Shown: positions 36,923-44,565 of the stretch, in pieces | How positions within the stretch are numbered: position 1 is the stretch's first letter | Layout: the number at the start of each line of letters is the position of its first letter | Assembly: GCA_947625775.1 (NCBI GenBank) | Contig: CANQPM010000001.1 | Location: 124,001-188,000, forward strand | Length of the DNA stretch: 64,000 nucleotides | From: an uncultured Lachnospiraceae bacterium | GTDB lineage: Bacteria; Bacillota; Clostridia; Lachnospirales; Lachnospiraceae | Direction: 5' to 3' | Made by a program: the position numbers and the translations under genes | The notes under the pieces: model-generated | What the model was told of the DNA's origin: nothing | The model's database searches: none | Seen by the model: only the letters and a program-made list of their open reading frames with translations

Positions 36923-36959
36923 AATATAAGGTTGCATTAATGCTATGCAACCTTATATT
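36923..36959 (-). terminator. Perfect 14-bp hairpin between RiPP precursor and maturase genes
   Basis: AATATAAGGTTGCA (36923-36936) and its exact complement (36946-36959) enclose 9 bases. On the minus strand it is followed by GTGATTAG, not a long T-run, so it is likely a partial terminator or stabilising hairpin that lets some transcription pass into the maturase gene. Confidence 0.65.
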
Positions 36960-36972
36960 TTAACATAAAACA

Positions 36973-37368
36973 CTACTCATTATTTACTGAAAAAATACCC
37001 GGTAAACCCGGAAGTACATTTAGTAAACATGCATCTCCGGGACATGCATTAGCTGGGCATGCATTTACAGCACATATTGCCGCTGGACATGCATTAGCCC
37101 CACATCCATCGACTGCACAATACGCAGCATAGCATGCGTTGGCTGCACATATACTACCTCCGCCACCATTTGTACCACATGCATCGCCTCCACATGCACC
37201 ACCTCCACCAGCATTTGTAATACACGCATTTCCGCCACATGCCGCTGCTGCACATGCATTTCCTCCACACGCTGCAGCTGGACAACCAGCTGCTGAACAT
37301 GCATCGCCTCCACATGCTGCTGGGCTCGCTACATTAGGTACATAAACATTTCCAAGATAACTTGCCAT
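36973..37368 (-). CDS. RiPP precursor with a Cys at every fifth residue
   Basis: This 131-residue peptide has an 18-residue head (MASYLGNVYVPNVASPAA) and then a strict pentad array. Cysteines fall at residues 19, 24, 29, 34, 39, 44, 49, 59, 64, 74, 79, 84, 89, 94, 99, 104, 109 and 114; only positions 54 and 69 of the 20-position series are Gly instead. The pentads are almost only Ala, Gly, Pro, Asn/Asp and Val, most often ending Asn/Asp-Ala-Cys, so C-x-x-[N/D]-A-C recurs about ten times. A hydrophobic tail (LLNVLPGLPGIFSVNNE) follows. It has an AGGAGGT ribosome site. Position directly ahead of a radical SAM/SPASM gene and an exporter makes it the substrate. I know no named family with certainty. 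Confidence 0.85.
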   Translation of the reverse strand: MASYLGNVYVPNVASPAACGGDACSAAGCPAAACGGNACAAAACGGNACITNAGGGGACGGDACGTNGGGGSICAANACYAAYCAVDGCGANACPAAICAVNACPANACPGDACLLNVLPGLPGIFSVNNE

Positions 37369-37520
37369 ATGAATACCTCCTACTATATTTTTATATGTCC
37401 TTTAATATCAGGCAAATATATAATAACAATTTTACTCCTCTAAAAACTCTAATTAGCAAAAATACTGCTTTTGCTGTCAAAAACGACATAAAATTGTCCC
37501 AACTTGGCACCGTATTGCGA

Positions 37521-37549
37521 TTTACAGGTAAAAATCACCATGCTATAAT
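37521..37549 (+). promoter_or_regulatory. Promoter of the transfer-type operon
   Basis: TTTACA (37521-37526) and TATAAT (37544-37549) with a 17-base spacer point to the plus-strand gene run starting at 37737. Confidence 0.7.
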
Positions 37550-37600
37550 GGTCATGCTCAAAAATGCACCCACAACTACATACCCATTCCATTTAAGAGA

Positions 37601-37704
37601 CATCTGCACACCGCAGATGCTTTTTTTACAAACGGGCAGCCTTCCAACACGCTGCCCGTTTGTTTGCCTGAAGCCGACATTCCCCAAAAGACTGTCGGCT
37701 TTTC
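37601..37704 (+). promoter_or_regulatory. Leader with three tandem terminator-like hairpins
   Basis: Three stems follow the promoter in series. CATCTGC/GCAGATG (37601-37619) is followed by T7. A perfect 13-bp stem (37628-37640 with 37651-37663) follows, then TTG. AGCCGACA/TGTCGGCT (37672-37700) is followed by TTTT. All lie in the 5' untranslated region of the first gene, so transcription of the operon must pass them; an antitermination or attenuation control is likely. Confidence 0.6.
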
Positions 37705-37736
37705 TCTACTAATCTTACTTTACAGGAGGTAAATCA

Positions 37737-38072
37737 TTGAAAAACAACGAACCAAACACAGCTGCGGGAATTCCCTCTCCCGCTAGAAAGAAATTCCGCA
37801 TCCACTACTCCCATGTCATCATGGGGCTTGCCGCCTTTGCCTACTTCTTTGCCCTCCAGACCGACCAGACGCTTGCCGCAGATATGTGGTCGAAAGCGGA
37901 GGACATTATGAAGGATGTATACGGAAAAATCCTCGGCATCTCCACCATTGCAGCCATCGTGACCGCATCGGTAGCATTACTGGGCGCACTGCTTTTAGCT
38001 GCTCTGACAGCAATTTTCAATGATACCGTTATTCCCCGTATCACGCAGGAAATTGAAGGACTGTTCGGCTAA
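37737..38072 (+). CDS. Small membrane protein, pilin/VirB2-like candidate
   Basis: The 111-residue protein begins with a polar, basic head followed by a hydrophobic segment (VIMGLAAFAYFFALQ, residues 30-45). A loop (DQTLAADMWSKAEDIMKDVYGK) with a possible signal-peptidase site after LAA follows. A second, long hydrophobic segment (residues 72-100) completes it. This size and two-helix layout fit type IV secretion pilin subunits or the small membrane proteins at the front of conjugation operons. The start is TTG with AGGAGG 7 bases upstream. No family name is certain. Confidence 0.5.
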   Translation: MKNNEPNTAAGIPSPARKKFRIHYSHVIMGLAAFAYFFALQTDQTLAADMWSKAEDIMKDVYGKILGISTIAAIVTASVALLGALLLAALTAIFNDTVIPRITQEIEGLFG

Positions 38073-38106
38073 GCCGGAGGGCAGTCCTTACAGGGAGGTG
38101 ACCAAA

Positions 38107-38466
38107 ATGGACGAACCTGCGCTAAATGTCAGCTACGAGACCATTGCCCGGTTCTTTGAGGCAGCCGAGGGCAACTACCGCAACGCTGTCTATGTAACCT
38201 GCAGCAGCTCCTGCCAGAGGGCGGAAGGCTGCCGGGATTTCCTTTTTATTCCCAGCGGGGACTGCAGGCCGGTCATCTTCCCTGTTTCGGACGCCGCCGC
38301 TTTTATCGGCACCGCGATTGACCCTTCCGACTGTGCAGGAACCATGACCGGCTCCTGCTTCATCCGGATTTACAGGAGATTTCTGGATTTAACCCTTGCC
38401 TCGGACGCTGACTGCCCGATCAAACAGCTCCTCCATATCTCCAATATGCCCAAAACTGCCATTTAA
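38107..38466 (+). CDS. Hypothetical cysteine-containing protein
   Basis: This 119-residue soluble protein has seven or so Cys residues in the region CSSSCQRAEGCRDF and later C-containing segments, which could bind a metal. The ATG at 38107 has GGAGGTG 8 bases upstream; the open frame extends earlier but overlaps the previous gene. It is the second gene of the operon. I do not recognise it. Confidence 0.6.
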   Translation: MDEPALNVSYETIARFFEAAEGNYRNAVYVTCSSSCQRAEGCRDFLFIPSGDCRPVIFPVSDAAAFIGTAIDPSDCAGTMTGSCFIRIYRRFLDLTLASDADCPIKQLLHISNMPKTAI

Positions 38467-38595
38467 TGGCGAAATTCTCGCAAATGACATGGGTTTCGGC
38501 TCTGCTCCTATGGGATTTGCCCCTGTGTTTTTTTACAATAAAGACAGCAATACATAAAGTATATGTAATCTTTATGCAGAAAGGGGGCAGATGCC

Positions 38596-39012
38596 ATGAA
38601 ACGAAAGAAGAAACAGCCGATAATCCGGTGTCCTTACTGCGGCAGAACTGCCGTACTTCAAAAAGCATCTTATGTATACCGGGAAAAAGCCCTGGATGAG
38701 TACCTGTACGTCTGCAGCGGTTATCCTGCCTGTGATGCCTATGTAGGCGTCCATGCAGGAACCCTGCGTCCGAAAGGTTCCCTCGCTAACGGCGACCTGC
38801 GCCACAAACGTATTGAAGCGCACCGGCTCTTTGATGCGATATGGAAAAACGGCATTATGTCCCGTAAGGACGCCTACCGCTGGATACAGGATACCTTTTC
38901 CTTATCCGACTCTCAGGCGCACATCGGGCAGTTCTCGGATTACCGGTGTGACTGCCTGATGGCAGAAACCAGAAAGGTACTGGAAAACAATCATGTAAGG
39001 CTTGCCGGTTAG
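38596..39012 (+). CDS. Zinc-ribbon protein (DUF3268-like)
   Basis: This 138-residue protein has an N-terminal zinc ribbon, RCPYCGRTAVLQKAS at residues 10-24 with a second Cys pair in VCSGYPACDAYVGVH near 45-59. After that comes a helical C-terminal region (ANGDLRHKRIEAHRLFDAIWK). This matches the DUF3268-type zinc-finger proteins common in Firmicutes plasmids and conjugative elements. It probably binds DNA or RNA. Its stop abuts the next coding region. The GGGGGC stretch before ATG serves as ribosome site. Confidence 0.8.
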   Translation: MKRKKKQPIIRCPYCGRTAVLQKASYVYREKALDEYLYVCSGYPACDAYVGVHAGTLRPKGSLANGDLRHKRIEAHRLFDAIWKNGIMSRKDAYRWIQDTFSLSDSQAHIGQFSDYRCDCLMAETRKVLENNHVRLAG

Positions 39013-39044
39013 TGGGAAGCCGCTACGAAAGCGGGGTGAATACC

Positions 39045-39623
39045 ATGGGAGTTTTAAGCCGTACCGAACAAAAGCTTGTGGAGGAGCACTTATACCTCAT
39101 CCGTCCCCTCGTTCTGAATGTGGTTCATCTGAATGAAAATGTACAGGGGTTAGGCTATGACGACCTTTACCAGACTGCCTGCGAAGCGCTCTGCCATGCG
39201 GCGCTGAAATACCAGGACAGCCGGGGCGCTTCTTTTCCGACCTTTGCAAGTATTGTCATACGCAATACCCTGCTCTCCCACTGCAGGAGCATTTCCCGTA
39301 CCCAGACGCCTCTGGAATACCTGGATGCCCCTGCCGGTCCGGACGGCAGCCTTACCTACGCAGAACTGCTTGCAGATGAGACACAGCCTGTGCCGGATGA
39401 CACAGACAGAGAAACTTTGGGGCTTCTTAAGGAAGCAGAAATGCGCTACAGCGGCAGCACACGCAAAGGAATTGAGGCGCTGTACCTAAAATGCCTCGGT
39501 CACACAAATACGGAGATTGCCGCCTGCTGCGGCGTCCGTTCCAATCTGGTGGCGGCATGGATTTCCAAAGCCGCCGGAAAGCTGCGGAAGGACAGGCGTT
39601 TTATCTACCTGCTGAAAGCATAA
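39045..39623 (+). CDS. Sigma-70-family RNA polymerase sigma factor
   Basis: The 192-residue protein has a sigma-2 region (LRPLVLNVV-type helix followed by GYDDLYQTACEALCHAALKYQ and FPTFASIVIRNTLLSHCR, residues 15-85) and a C-terminal sigma-4 helix-turn-helix (IEALYLKCLGHTNTEIAACCG, residues about 145-165). It should direct RNA polymerase to element promoters. The ATG at 39045 with GGGGTG upstream is preferred over an in-frame GTG at 39012. Its targets may include the promoters of the nearby operons, though these look sigma-A-like. Confidence 0.85.
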   Translation: MGVLSRTEQKLVEEHLYLIRPLVLNVVHLNENVQGLGYDDLYQTACEALCHAALKYQDSRGASFPTFASIVIRNTLLSHCRSISRTQTPLEYLDAPAGPDGSLTYAELLADETQPVPDDTDRETLGLLKEAEMRYSGSTRKGIEALYLKCLGHTNTEIAACCGVRSNLVAAWISKAAGKLRKDRRFIYLLKA

Positions 39624-39669
39624 TGATTTTTATAAATGCAGATGGCATTGGCAGAAACGGAGGAAGATT

Positions 39670-40347
39670 ATGATTCGATTATTTACTGCAGTCGGAACTT
39701 ATAAGTTAGAGGAAAACGGAATCCCTGTGATCCTGGCAGGAGGCAGGGAATGTGCGCTGGACACCCATGAGCTGCTGTTATGGTCCAGTCTTGCCTTCCG
39801 CATTCTGACCTATCAGGAAGCAAAGGCAGAATTTTATGCGAAGGAACGGGAGCTTCACATTTTAAGTGAACTGGACTTTGACCATTATTTAAACCGGCTC
39901 ACCATGCGAAGGCTCATCGCCTCCGGCAGGGATGAGGTGGGAGTGGATGCCCTGTATGATTTGTTAGGACATCTTTATATAGAAAAAACACCCTCCGGCC
40001 TGCCTGCAAAGACCGCTGCCTTTTTGAACCTCTGGCTTAGGAAGCGGATACCTTTCCGAAAGGCGATTGCCGTCTTCCACACCAAGAAGCCGGAAGCAAC
40101 GGAAAAGAAACTGCTCTCCCTTATCCGCCACCAGCAGCTCTCCACAGCAGAACTCATCCAGTGCATGGAAAAGGGCAGCTTTCATATCCGTAACAGCAGA
40201 CAGCTAATCGAACAGATCTATGCGGAGGAAACTGCTGACTGCGATTCCATTGTGACGGAGGGACGCACGCTGGAAATCCGCCGTCCGGTCCTGACCGCTG
40301 TGGCAAACCTGTACTTAAAGCAGCTGATTACCTTTCAAATTCTATAA
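39670..40347 (+). CDS. Hypothetical protein
   Basis: The 225-residue protein is soluble and mostly helical, with no motif I recognise. It starts with a short beta segment (IRLFTAVGTYKLEENGIPVIL) and continues with Leu/Ala-rich helices. A GGAGG site precedes the ATG. It lies in the same operon between the sigma factor and a membrane protein, separated from the next gene by 9 bases. Proteins of this kind are common on Clostridial conjugative elements but uncharacterised. Confidence 0.6.
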   Translation: MIRLFTAVGTYKLEENGIPVILAGGRECALDTHELLLWSSLAFRILTYQEAKAEFYAKERELHILSELDFDHYLNRLTMRRLIASGRDEVGVDALYDLLGHLYIEKTPSGLPAKTAAFLNLWLRKRIPFRKAIAVFHTKKPEATEKKLLSLIRHQQLSTAELIQCMEKGSFHIRNSRQLIEQIYAEETADCDSIVTEGRTLEIRRPVLTAVANLYLKQLITFQIL

Positions 40348-40356
40348 GGAGGCACC

Positions 40357-40830
40357 ATGAATCCCATACCAAAACCATTACATCAAAAGCTGGTTCTGAC
40401 CTTACTGGTCGGAATCGGCTGTTTTTTTACCGGTCTTGCCCTCTCTGTATCCATCAGGGATAAAACCTTATTCTTCCTGAGCGCTGCCATTCTGATTTTC
40501 TCCTGTATCCGCACCGTTTCATTGTATTTCAAAATAAAATCCGGCAGCTATTATACTCTGGAGGGAACCTGCTGTTCTGTTTCCTTCCTGCCCTTCCGGA
40601 AAAACTATACAGCGGCTTTGACAGACCGGGACGGCAGGGACCGCATCCTTCATCTTCCAAAGGACTGCAGGGTACGTCCTGGACTCTCCTACCGGTTTTA
40701 TTTTCAGTGCCCGCCGGACTCCCTTTCCGGGCAGAATGCGTTTCTGGAAAAATCATATCTTTCCGATAACCTGCTCGGCATAGAACCGATTGCAGAACTG
40801 ACGCAAGATATAGATATAATCAACAGTTAA
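40357..40830 (+). CDS. Hypothetical membrane protein
   Basis: The 157-residue protein has two membrane helices near the N-terminus (about 13-33 and 37-57), then a soluble domain of about 95 residues with DRDGRDRILHLPKDCRV. It has an AAGGAGG site. It is probably anchored in the cytoplasmic membrane with its C-terminal domain on one side. It may belong to the transfer apparatus. It is the last gene before the ssb leader. Confidence 0.6.
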   Translation: MNPIPKPLHQKLVLTLLVGIGCFFTGLALSVSIRDKTLFFLSAAILIFSCIRTVSLYFKIKSGSYYTLEGTCCSVSFLPFRKNYTAALTDRDGRDRILHLPKDCRVRPGLSYRFYFQCPPDSLSGQNAFLEKSYLSDNLLGIEPIAELTQDIDIINS

Positions 40831-40853
40831 ATACTATATATTGTGTTTATTAT

Positions 40854-41020
40854 TTGACTTTTTCCATATCTTGTGCTAAGATGCTATTGTAATTGATTTT
40901 TGTGCCTCCCTCACAGGAATGCTTTTGCATGGAGCACACGTTGTTTATGATTGAAATTAGTGTCAGAGATACCATTTATTTGAGTGGCAGTCTTTTGGCA
41001 CTTTTTTTCATACCAAAAAA
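40854..41020 (+). promoter_or_regulatory. ssb-operon promoter and structured leader (copy 1)
   Basis: TTGACT (40854-40859) and TAAGAT (40877-40882) are spaced by 17. The transcript then holds a stem GTGCCTCC...GGAGCAC (about 40901-40938, with inner ATGC/GCAT), directly followed by ACGTTGTTTA. Further on, AGTGGC/GGCACT (40983-41001) plus T7 forms a likely attenuator. The stem and ACGTTGTTTA recur at 53968-54000 ahead of the ligase operon. Confidence 0.65.
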
Positions 41021-41050
41021 TATTTTCTTCAAAGAAAGGAGCCATGAATT

Positions 41051-41488
41051 ATGAACACACCTGTAACAATCATCACCACGGGAAGGGTAACAGCAGATTT
41101 AGAGCTGAAGACCAGCCAGAACGGAAAGAATACCAAGTACGTTCAGTTCGGTCTGGCAGTCAACAAGGGGTATGGAGAGAAAGAACATCCGAACTTCTAT
41201 AACTGCCTGCTCTACGGCGAGGATGCCCAGCGCATCATTGATGCCAAGGTAAAAAAGGGCAGTCTGATTCAGATTATCGGAGATCAGGAGCTTGTGGAGT
41301 ATAACCGCAAGGACGGTTCTCCCGGATGGATGGCAAAGGTCACTCTGCTGTCATGGAACTACGCACCCACCAACCGCCCGAAGGAAGAAACCGCTAATAC
41401 TGCCGGGGCAGATGCCGAAAGCACTGCCGCCGAAGAAGGTTTCCTGCCTGCGGAGGACTGCGGTGAGAATGGACTTCCGTTTAACTGA
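41051..41488 (+). CDS. ssb: Single-stranded DNA-binding protein
   Basis: This 145-residue OB-fold protein (TIITTGRVTADLELK, KYVQFGLAVNKGYGEKEHPNFYNC, GSLIQIIGDQELVEY) coats single-stranded DNA during replication or conjugative transfer. It is shorter than the chromosomal type at the C-terminal linker and ends in an acidic tip with LPFN, close to the usual DDDIPF. GAAAGGAG precedes the ATG. It is under the structured leader just upstream and is followed by its own terminator, so it can be expressed alone. Confidence 0.9.
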   Translation: MNTPVTIITTGRVTADLELKTSQNGKNTKYVQFGLAVNKGYGEKEHPNFYNCLLYGEDAQRIIDAKVKKGSLIQIIGDQELVEYNRKDGSPGWMAKVTLLSWNYAPTNRPKEETANTAGADAESTAAEEGFLPAEDCGENGLPFN

Positions 41489-41512
41489 TGTAACAAAAGG
41501 TCAAACGGTCAA

Positions 41513-41564
41513 AAGAGGAATTGCCTGAGAGCACAAAAGTGCTTTCTGCAGTTCCTCTTTTTTT
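41513..41564 (+). terminator. Intrinsic terminator after ssb
   Basis: AGAGGAATTGC (41513-41523) pairs with GCAGTTCCTCT (about 41548-41558), with a small inner hairpin GCAC/GTGC, followed by T7. Confidence 0.85.
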
Positions 41565-41598
41565 ATTGCAAATAATTTGAAAAGAAAGGAATTAAATT

Positions 41599-42483
41599 AT
41601 GAACAAGAGTGTATTTTCCCCCAGTCTTAAGATACTGATTGTGCTGTCGCTGCTGTTTGCCGCTTTGTTTTCCAGACAGCTGTCCCAGAAGCTGATACTT
41701 GCCTCTGTTGCAGTATGGCTTCTTTTTATGGCGGTCAGCCTGCTTCGGAACCGGCAAAAGAGAAGGGACAAAAAAGCCTTCTCCCTGCGCACAGCATTTG
41801 CACACACGTTTCCGTTTGTGAGGGATTCTTTTGGAAAAGAAACATCCAACGATTCTGTGAGTGTTTCCCCTGCCGAGTACCGTCCTCCCATACTGCCGGA
41901 TCAGAAAGCCGCTTTCAGCGAAGCAGAGCTTGCGCAGATTCTGCAGCATATCAGGCTGCGCATTACCGACAAGCTCAAATCCGCTTATGCAGAGGCAACA
42001 TGGCAGTGGGATAAGGAACCTGACCTGCACGACATTCTTGCAGGAAAGACCTTCCGCATCCTCGTGGAGAACATGGAAAGCTATACCCATGCGGACATCA
42101 GCTTTGACCGCTTCGGGCGTATCCATGTGGAGCCAATGACCATCGGCGCATTTTCACCTGCAGAAAACAAATCAGATGCAGATGATACGGATACACCGGC
42201 ACCGGAGGAGCCTGCTGTTGTGGATGTGCGTGTCTGGTATGAACTCATCGGGCAGAAAATCCTGACAGAGCAGATTACAGAGCTGCACGCCAAAGGCCAC
42301 TCCAAGCTCACCATCATGGAAAACGGGGATATTACCGTAAAAAACCAGAAGAAAGACATACTGAAGGCCACACTGGACTCCTTCCCTGCCCAGAACTACT
42401 GGCAGGAACTGGTTTCCATACTGGCTGAGGACCAATTAACCGCCAAGATTACAGGCAACAGCCTGCAGGTATCATGGATTTAA
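41599..42483 (+). CDS. Hypothetical protein with N-terminal membrane helices
   Basis: The 294-residue protein begins with two hydrophobic helices (about 9-24 and 28-48), then a basic stretch and a mainly soluble domain. Residues about 95-180 contain ITDKLKSAYAEATWQWDKEPDLHD and a paired region with VWYELIGQKILTEQI, so it looks like two related alpha/beta units. It has an AAAGGA site. It is 17 bases ahead of the AAA ATPase gene and likely works in the same complex. No named family is known to me. Confidence 0.6.
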   Translation: MNKSVFSPSLKILIVLSLLFAALFSRQLSQKLILASVAVWLLFMAVSLLRNRQKRRDKKAFSLRTAFAHTFPFVRDSFGKETSNDSVSVSPAEYRPPILPDQKAAFSEAELAQILQHIRLRITDKLKSAYAEATWQWDKEPDLHDILAGKTFRILVENMESYTHADISFDRFGRIHVEPMTIGAFSPAENKSDADDTDTPAPEEPAVVDVRVWYELIGQKILTEQITELHAKGHSKLTIMENGDITVKNQKKDILKATLDSFPAQNYWQELVSILAEDQLTAKITGNSLQVSWI

Positions 42484-42500
42484 GAAAGGATGAATGAATT

Positions 42501-44288
42501 ATGCCAACAATACCTTTATTTGCAAACTGGACATGGAAACGCAGCCTGCCGGAGCCTTTTGATAAAACCTCCGGCACGATAAGCACCACCCATTATTCCA
42601 CCTACTGCATTGTCTCCACCAAAAAGGCAACCCTGCACCCGGCATTTTTAAGTGCACTTCTGGCTTACATGGACATGGATACGACCTTAACCCCCGCCAG
42701 CACCTCCGAATGTGCCATCGGCACCCAGGATGAAAAGATCGTGGCGGAATACAAGAGCCGTACCGGGGAAACGCATGTGGTGGTATTTAACAAGAAAAAC
42801 GGGAAATTCAATGTGGGACGCTTTGATGATCCCACATCCACTTCCAAGGTGTATACGGTAAAGGAAAGCGGGAATACAGGCACAGCCCTGTTCTTTGCCC
42901 TGATACCGGAAGCAATGACCGACAGGGAGTTTGAGGAAAATTACAAGCTTCTGGGCAAGTGTAAAAATGATGGCTTTACGGATATGGATGAGGCGGAAAA
43001 AGCCGCTTTCATCCTCTGCGACAATATTTACCGCAGAATATCCTCTGCCGGCTCTGTAGGCAGTGCAGGCATCCATCTGACTTTTCCCTCCACCGGGAAC
43101 CTCCAGAATCTTACCACCCTAAACCTTCAGAAAGGCGCCTATTCCCCTAAAAGCGTGCTTTACGGCACTTTTCGGATATTGACCGCAGCCTCTTCCGCTG
43201 CTCCTTTGTCCGTCATAGACAAGAAAGACTTTGTAAATCACTTCGCTCTCTCTGAGCGCACCTTTACCCCGAAAGAAAAATTGATGATCCCCCGTATTGA
43301 GGACTGGTATATCATCCCTCCGGAAATCGAAGCAGTCTGCAGACATGCGCTGCTTACCACCTCCGGTGTCCAGCCCATGCGCAACTTTATGATGCGCGGA
43401 CCGGCAGGCACCGGAAAAACCGAGGGTGCAAAAGCCATCGCTGCGGGTCTGGGACTCCCCTATCTGTATTACACCTGCTCTGCCAACACCGAAATTTATG
43501 ACTTCTTAGGGCAGATGCTTCCGGATACCGATGGGAAAACTCCCGCCGCAAAGGAATATCCCTCTCTTATGGATATCCAGATGGACCCGGCATCCGCTTA
43601 CTGCAAGCTCACCGGAGAATACGATGAAACCGTCACGGAAGATATGGTATATGAAAAGCTTCTGGAGGTCATGGACCGGGATGCGAAAGCACTGGCGGCA
43701 GAGAACTCTTCCGGCCAGCATTTCCGCTATGTGGAAACACCCCTGATTACTGCGATCCGTAAGGGCTATCTGATTGAAATTCAGGAACCGACCGTCATCG
43801 CCAATCCGGGCGTGCTGGTAGGCCTAAATGCCCTGCTGGATCGCTGTGCGAGCATTACACTCACTACGGGAGAGGTTGTCCGCAGACATCCGGACACGGT
43901 AGTCGTGATTACCACCAACAATAATTATGCAGGCTGCCGGGACATGAACCAGTCTGTCATCTCCAGAATGAACCTCATCATCGACATGGAGGAACCGGAC
44001 GTAGACACCCTTACCGAGAGAACCATGAAGGTAACGGGCTGTACGGACCGCACTGCCGTATCCGAAATGGCGGCCGCCGTGCAGGAAATCAACGAACACT
44101 GCCGGGAGACCATGATCAACGACGGAAGCTGCGGCGTCAGGGAACTGATCAGCTGGGTGCAGTCTTACATGGTAACAGGAAGCATCCTTGATGCTGCCAG
44201 GTTTACCGTGCTGTCTTCCGTCTCCAGTGACCCCGACAACAGAGCCGACATCTATTCCACCTGTCTGGAGCAGAAATTTGCTGCATAG
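42501..44288 (+). CDS. MoxR-type AAA+ ATPase
   Basis: The 595-residue protein has an N-terminal region of about 260 residues with no clear motif. It is followed by an AAA+ domain: Walker A GPAGTGKTE at 300-308, a Walker B-like IEIQEP near 433, and sensor 1 VVVITTNNNYAGC near 465. MoxR ATPases act as chaperones together with a von Willebrand factor A partner, here the protein at 44562-46640. The pair resembles the CobS/CobT and related plasmid-borne couples. A remodelling role in DNA processing or transfer is likely but not proven. Confidence 0.82.
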   Translation: MPTIPLFANWTWKRSLPEPFDKTSGTISTTHYSTYCIVSTKKATLHPAFLSALLAYMDMDTTLTPASTSECAIGTQDEKIVAEYKSRTGETHVVVFNKKNGKFNVGRFDDPTSTSKVYTVKESGNTGTALFFALIPEAMTDREFEENYKLLGKCKNDGFTDMDEAEKAAFILCDNIYRRISSAGSVGSAGIHLTFPSTGNLQNLTTLNLQKGAYSPKSVLYGTFRILTAASSAAPLSVIDKKDFVNHFALSERTFTPKEKLMIPRIEDWYIIPPEIEAVCRHALLTTSGVQPMRNFMMRGPAGTGKTEGAKAIAAGLGLPYLYYTCSANTEIYDFLGQMLPDTDGKTPAAKEYPSLMDIQMDPASAYCKLTGEYDETVTEDMVYEKLLEVMDRDAKALAAENSSGQHFRYVETPLITAIRKGYLIEIQEPTVIANPGVLVGLNALLDRCASITLTTGEVVRRHPDTVVVITTNNNYAGCRDMNQSVISRMNLIIDMEEPDVDTLTERTMKVTGCTDRTAVSEMAAAVQEINEHCRETMINDGSCGVRELISWVQSYMVTGSILDAARFTVLSSVSSDPDNRADIYSTCLEQKFAA

Positions 44289-44298
44289 GGAGGTGCCC

Positions 44299-44565
44299 AT
44301 GTCACTGATTGATGAAGAAACCTTAAAGGCAAATTTAGCCAGAAATCTCCGGTATTTAAGAAAAAAAGAAGGCTCTGCGCTTTCTCAGGAGGCACTGGCA
44401 CGAAGAATCGGCGTCACCTGCAAAAGCATTTCCAGATATGAATCCGGTATCTGTCTGCCGCCATGCCATGTGCTGGCTGCCCTTGGCAGATATTACGGTT
44501 ACACCATGGATGAGCTGTTAGCAGCACGGCTGCCGGGCAAGAAAGGAAGGGAAAACAACGAATGA
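44299..44565 (+). CDS. Small XRE-family regulator
   Basis: The 88-residue protein is a single Cro/C1-type helix-turn-helix (LARNLRYLRKKEGSALSQEALARR, then KSISRYESGICLPPCHVLAALGRYYG). The ATG at 44299 has GGGAGGTG 5 bases upstream. It sits between the AAA ATPase and the VWA gene and overlaps the latter by 4 bases, so it is produced with them and may autoregulate the operon. Confidence 0.85.
   Translation: MSLIDEETLKANLARNLRYLRKKEGSALSQEALARRIGVTCKSISRYESGICLPPCHVLAALGRYYGYTMDELLAARLPGKKGRENNE

Noticed and set aside
36990-37340. CRISPR-like short repeats
   Set aside because: The repetition is of five codons inside a reading frame with a ribosome site, has no constant repeat-spacer structure, and lies next to a radical SAM gene.
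37841-38044. Minus-strand ORF within the pilin-like gene
   Set aside because: It is a shadow of the plus-strand gene, which has promoter, leader and ribosome site in the correct order.
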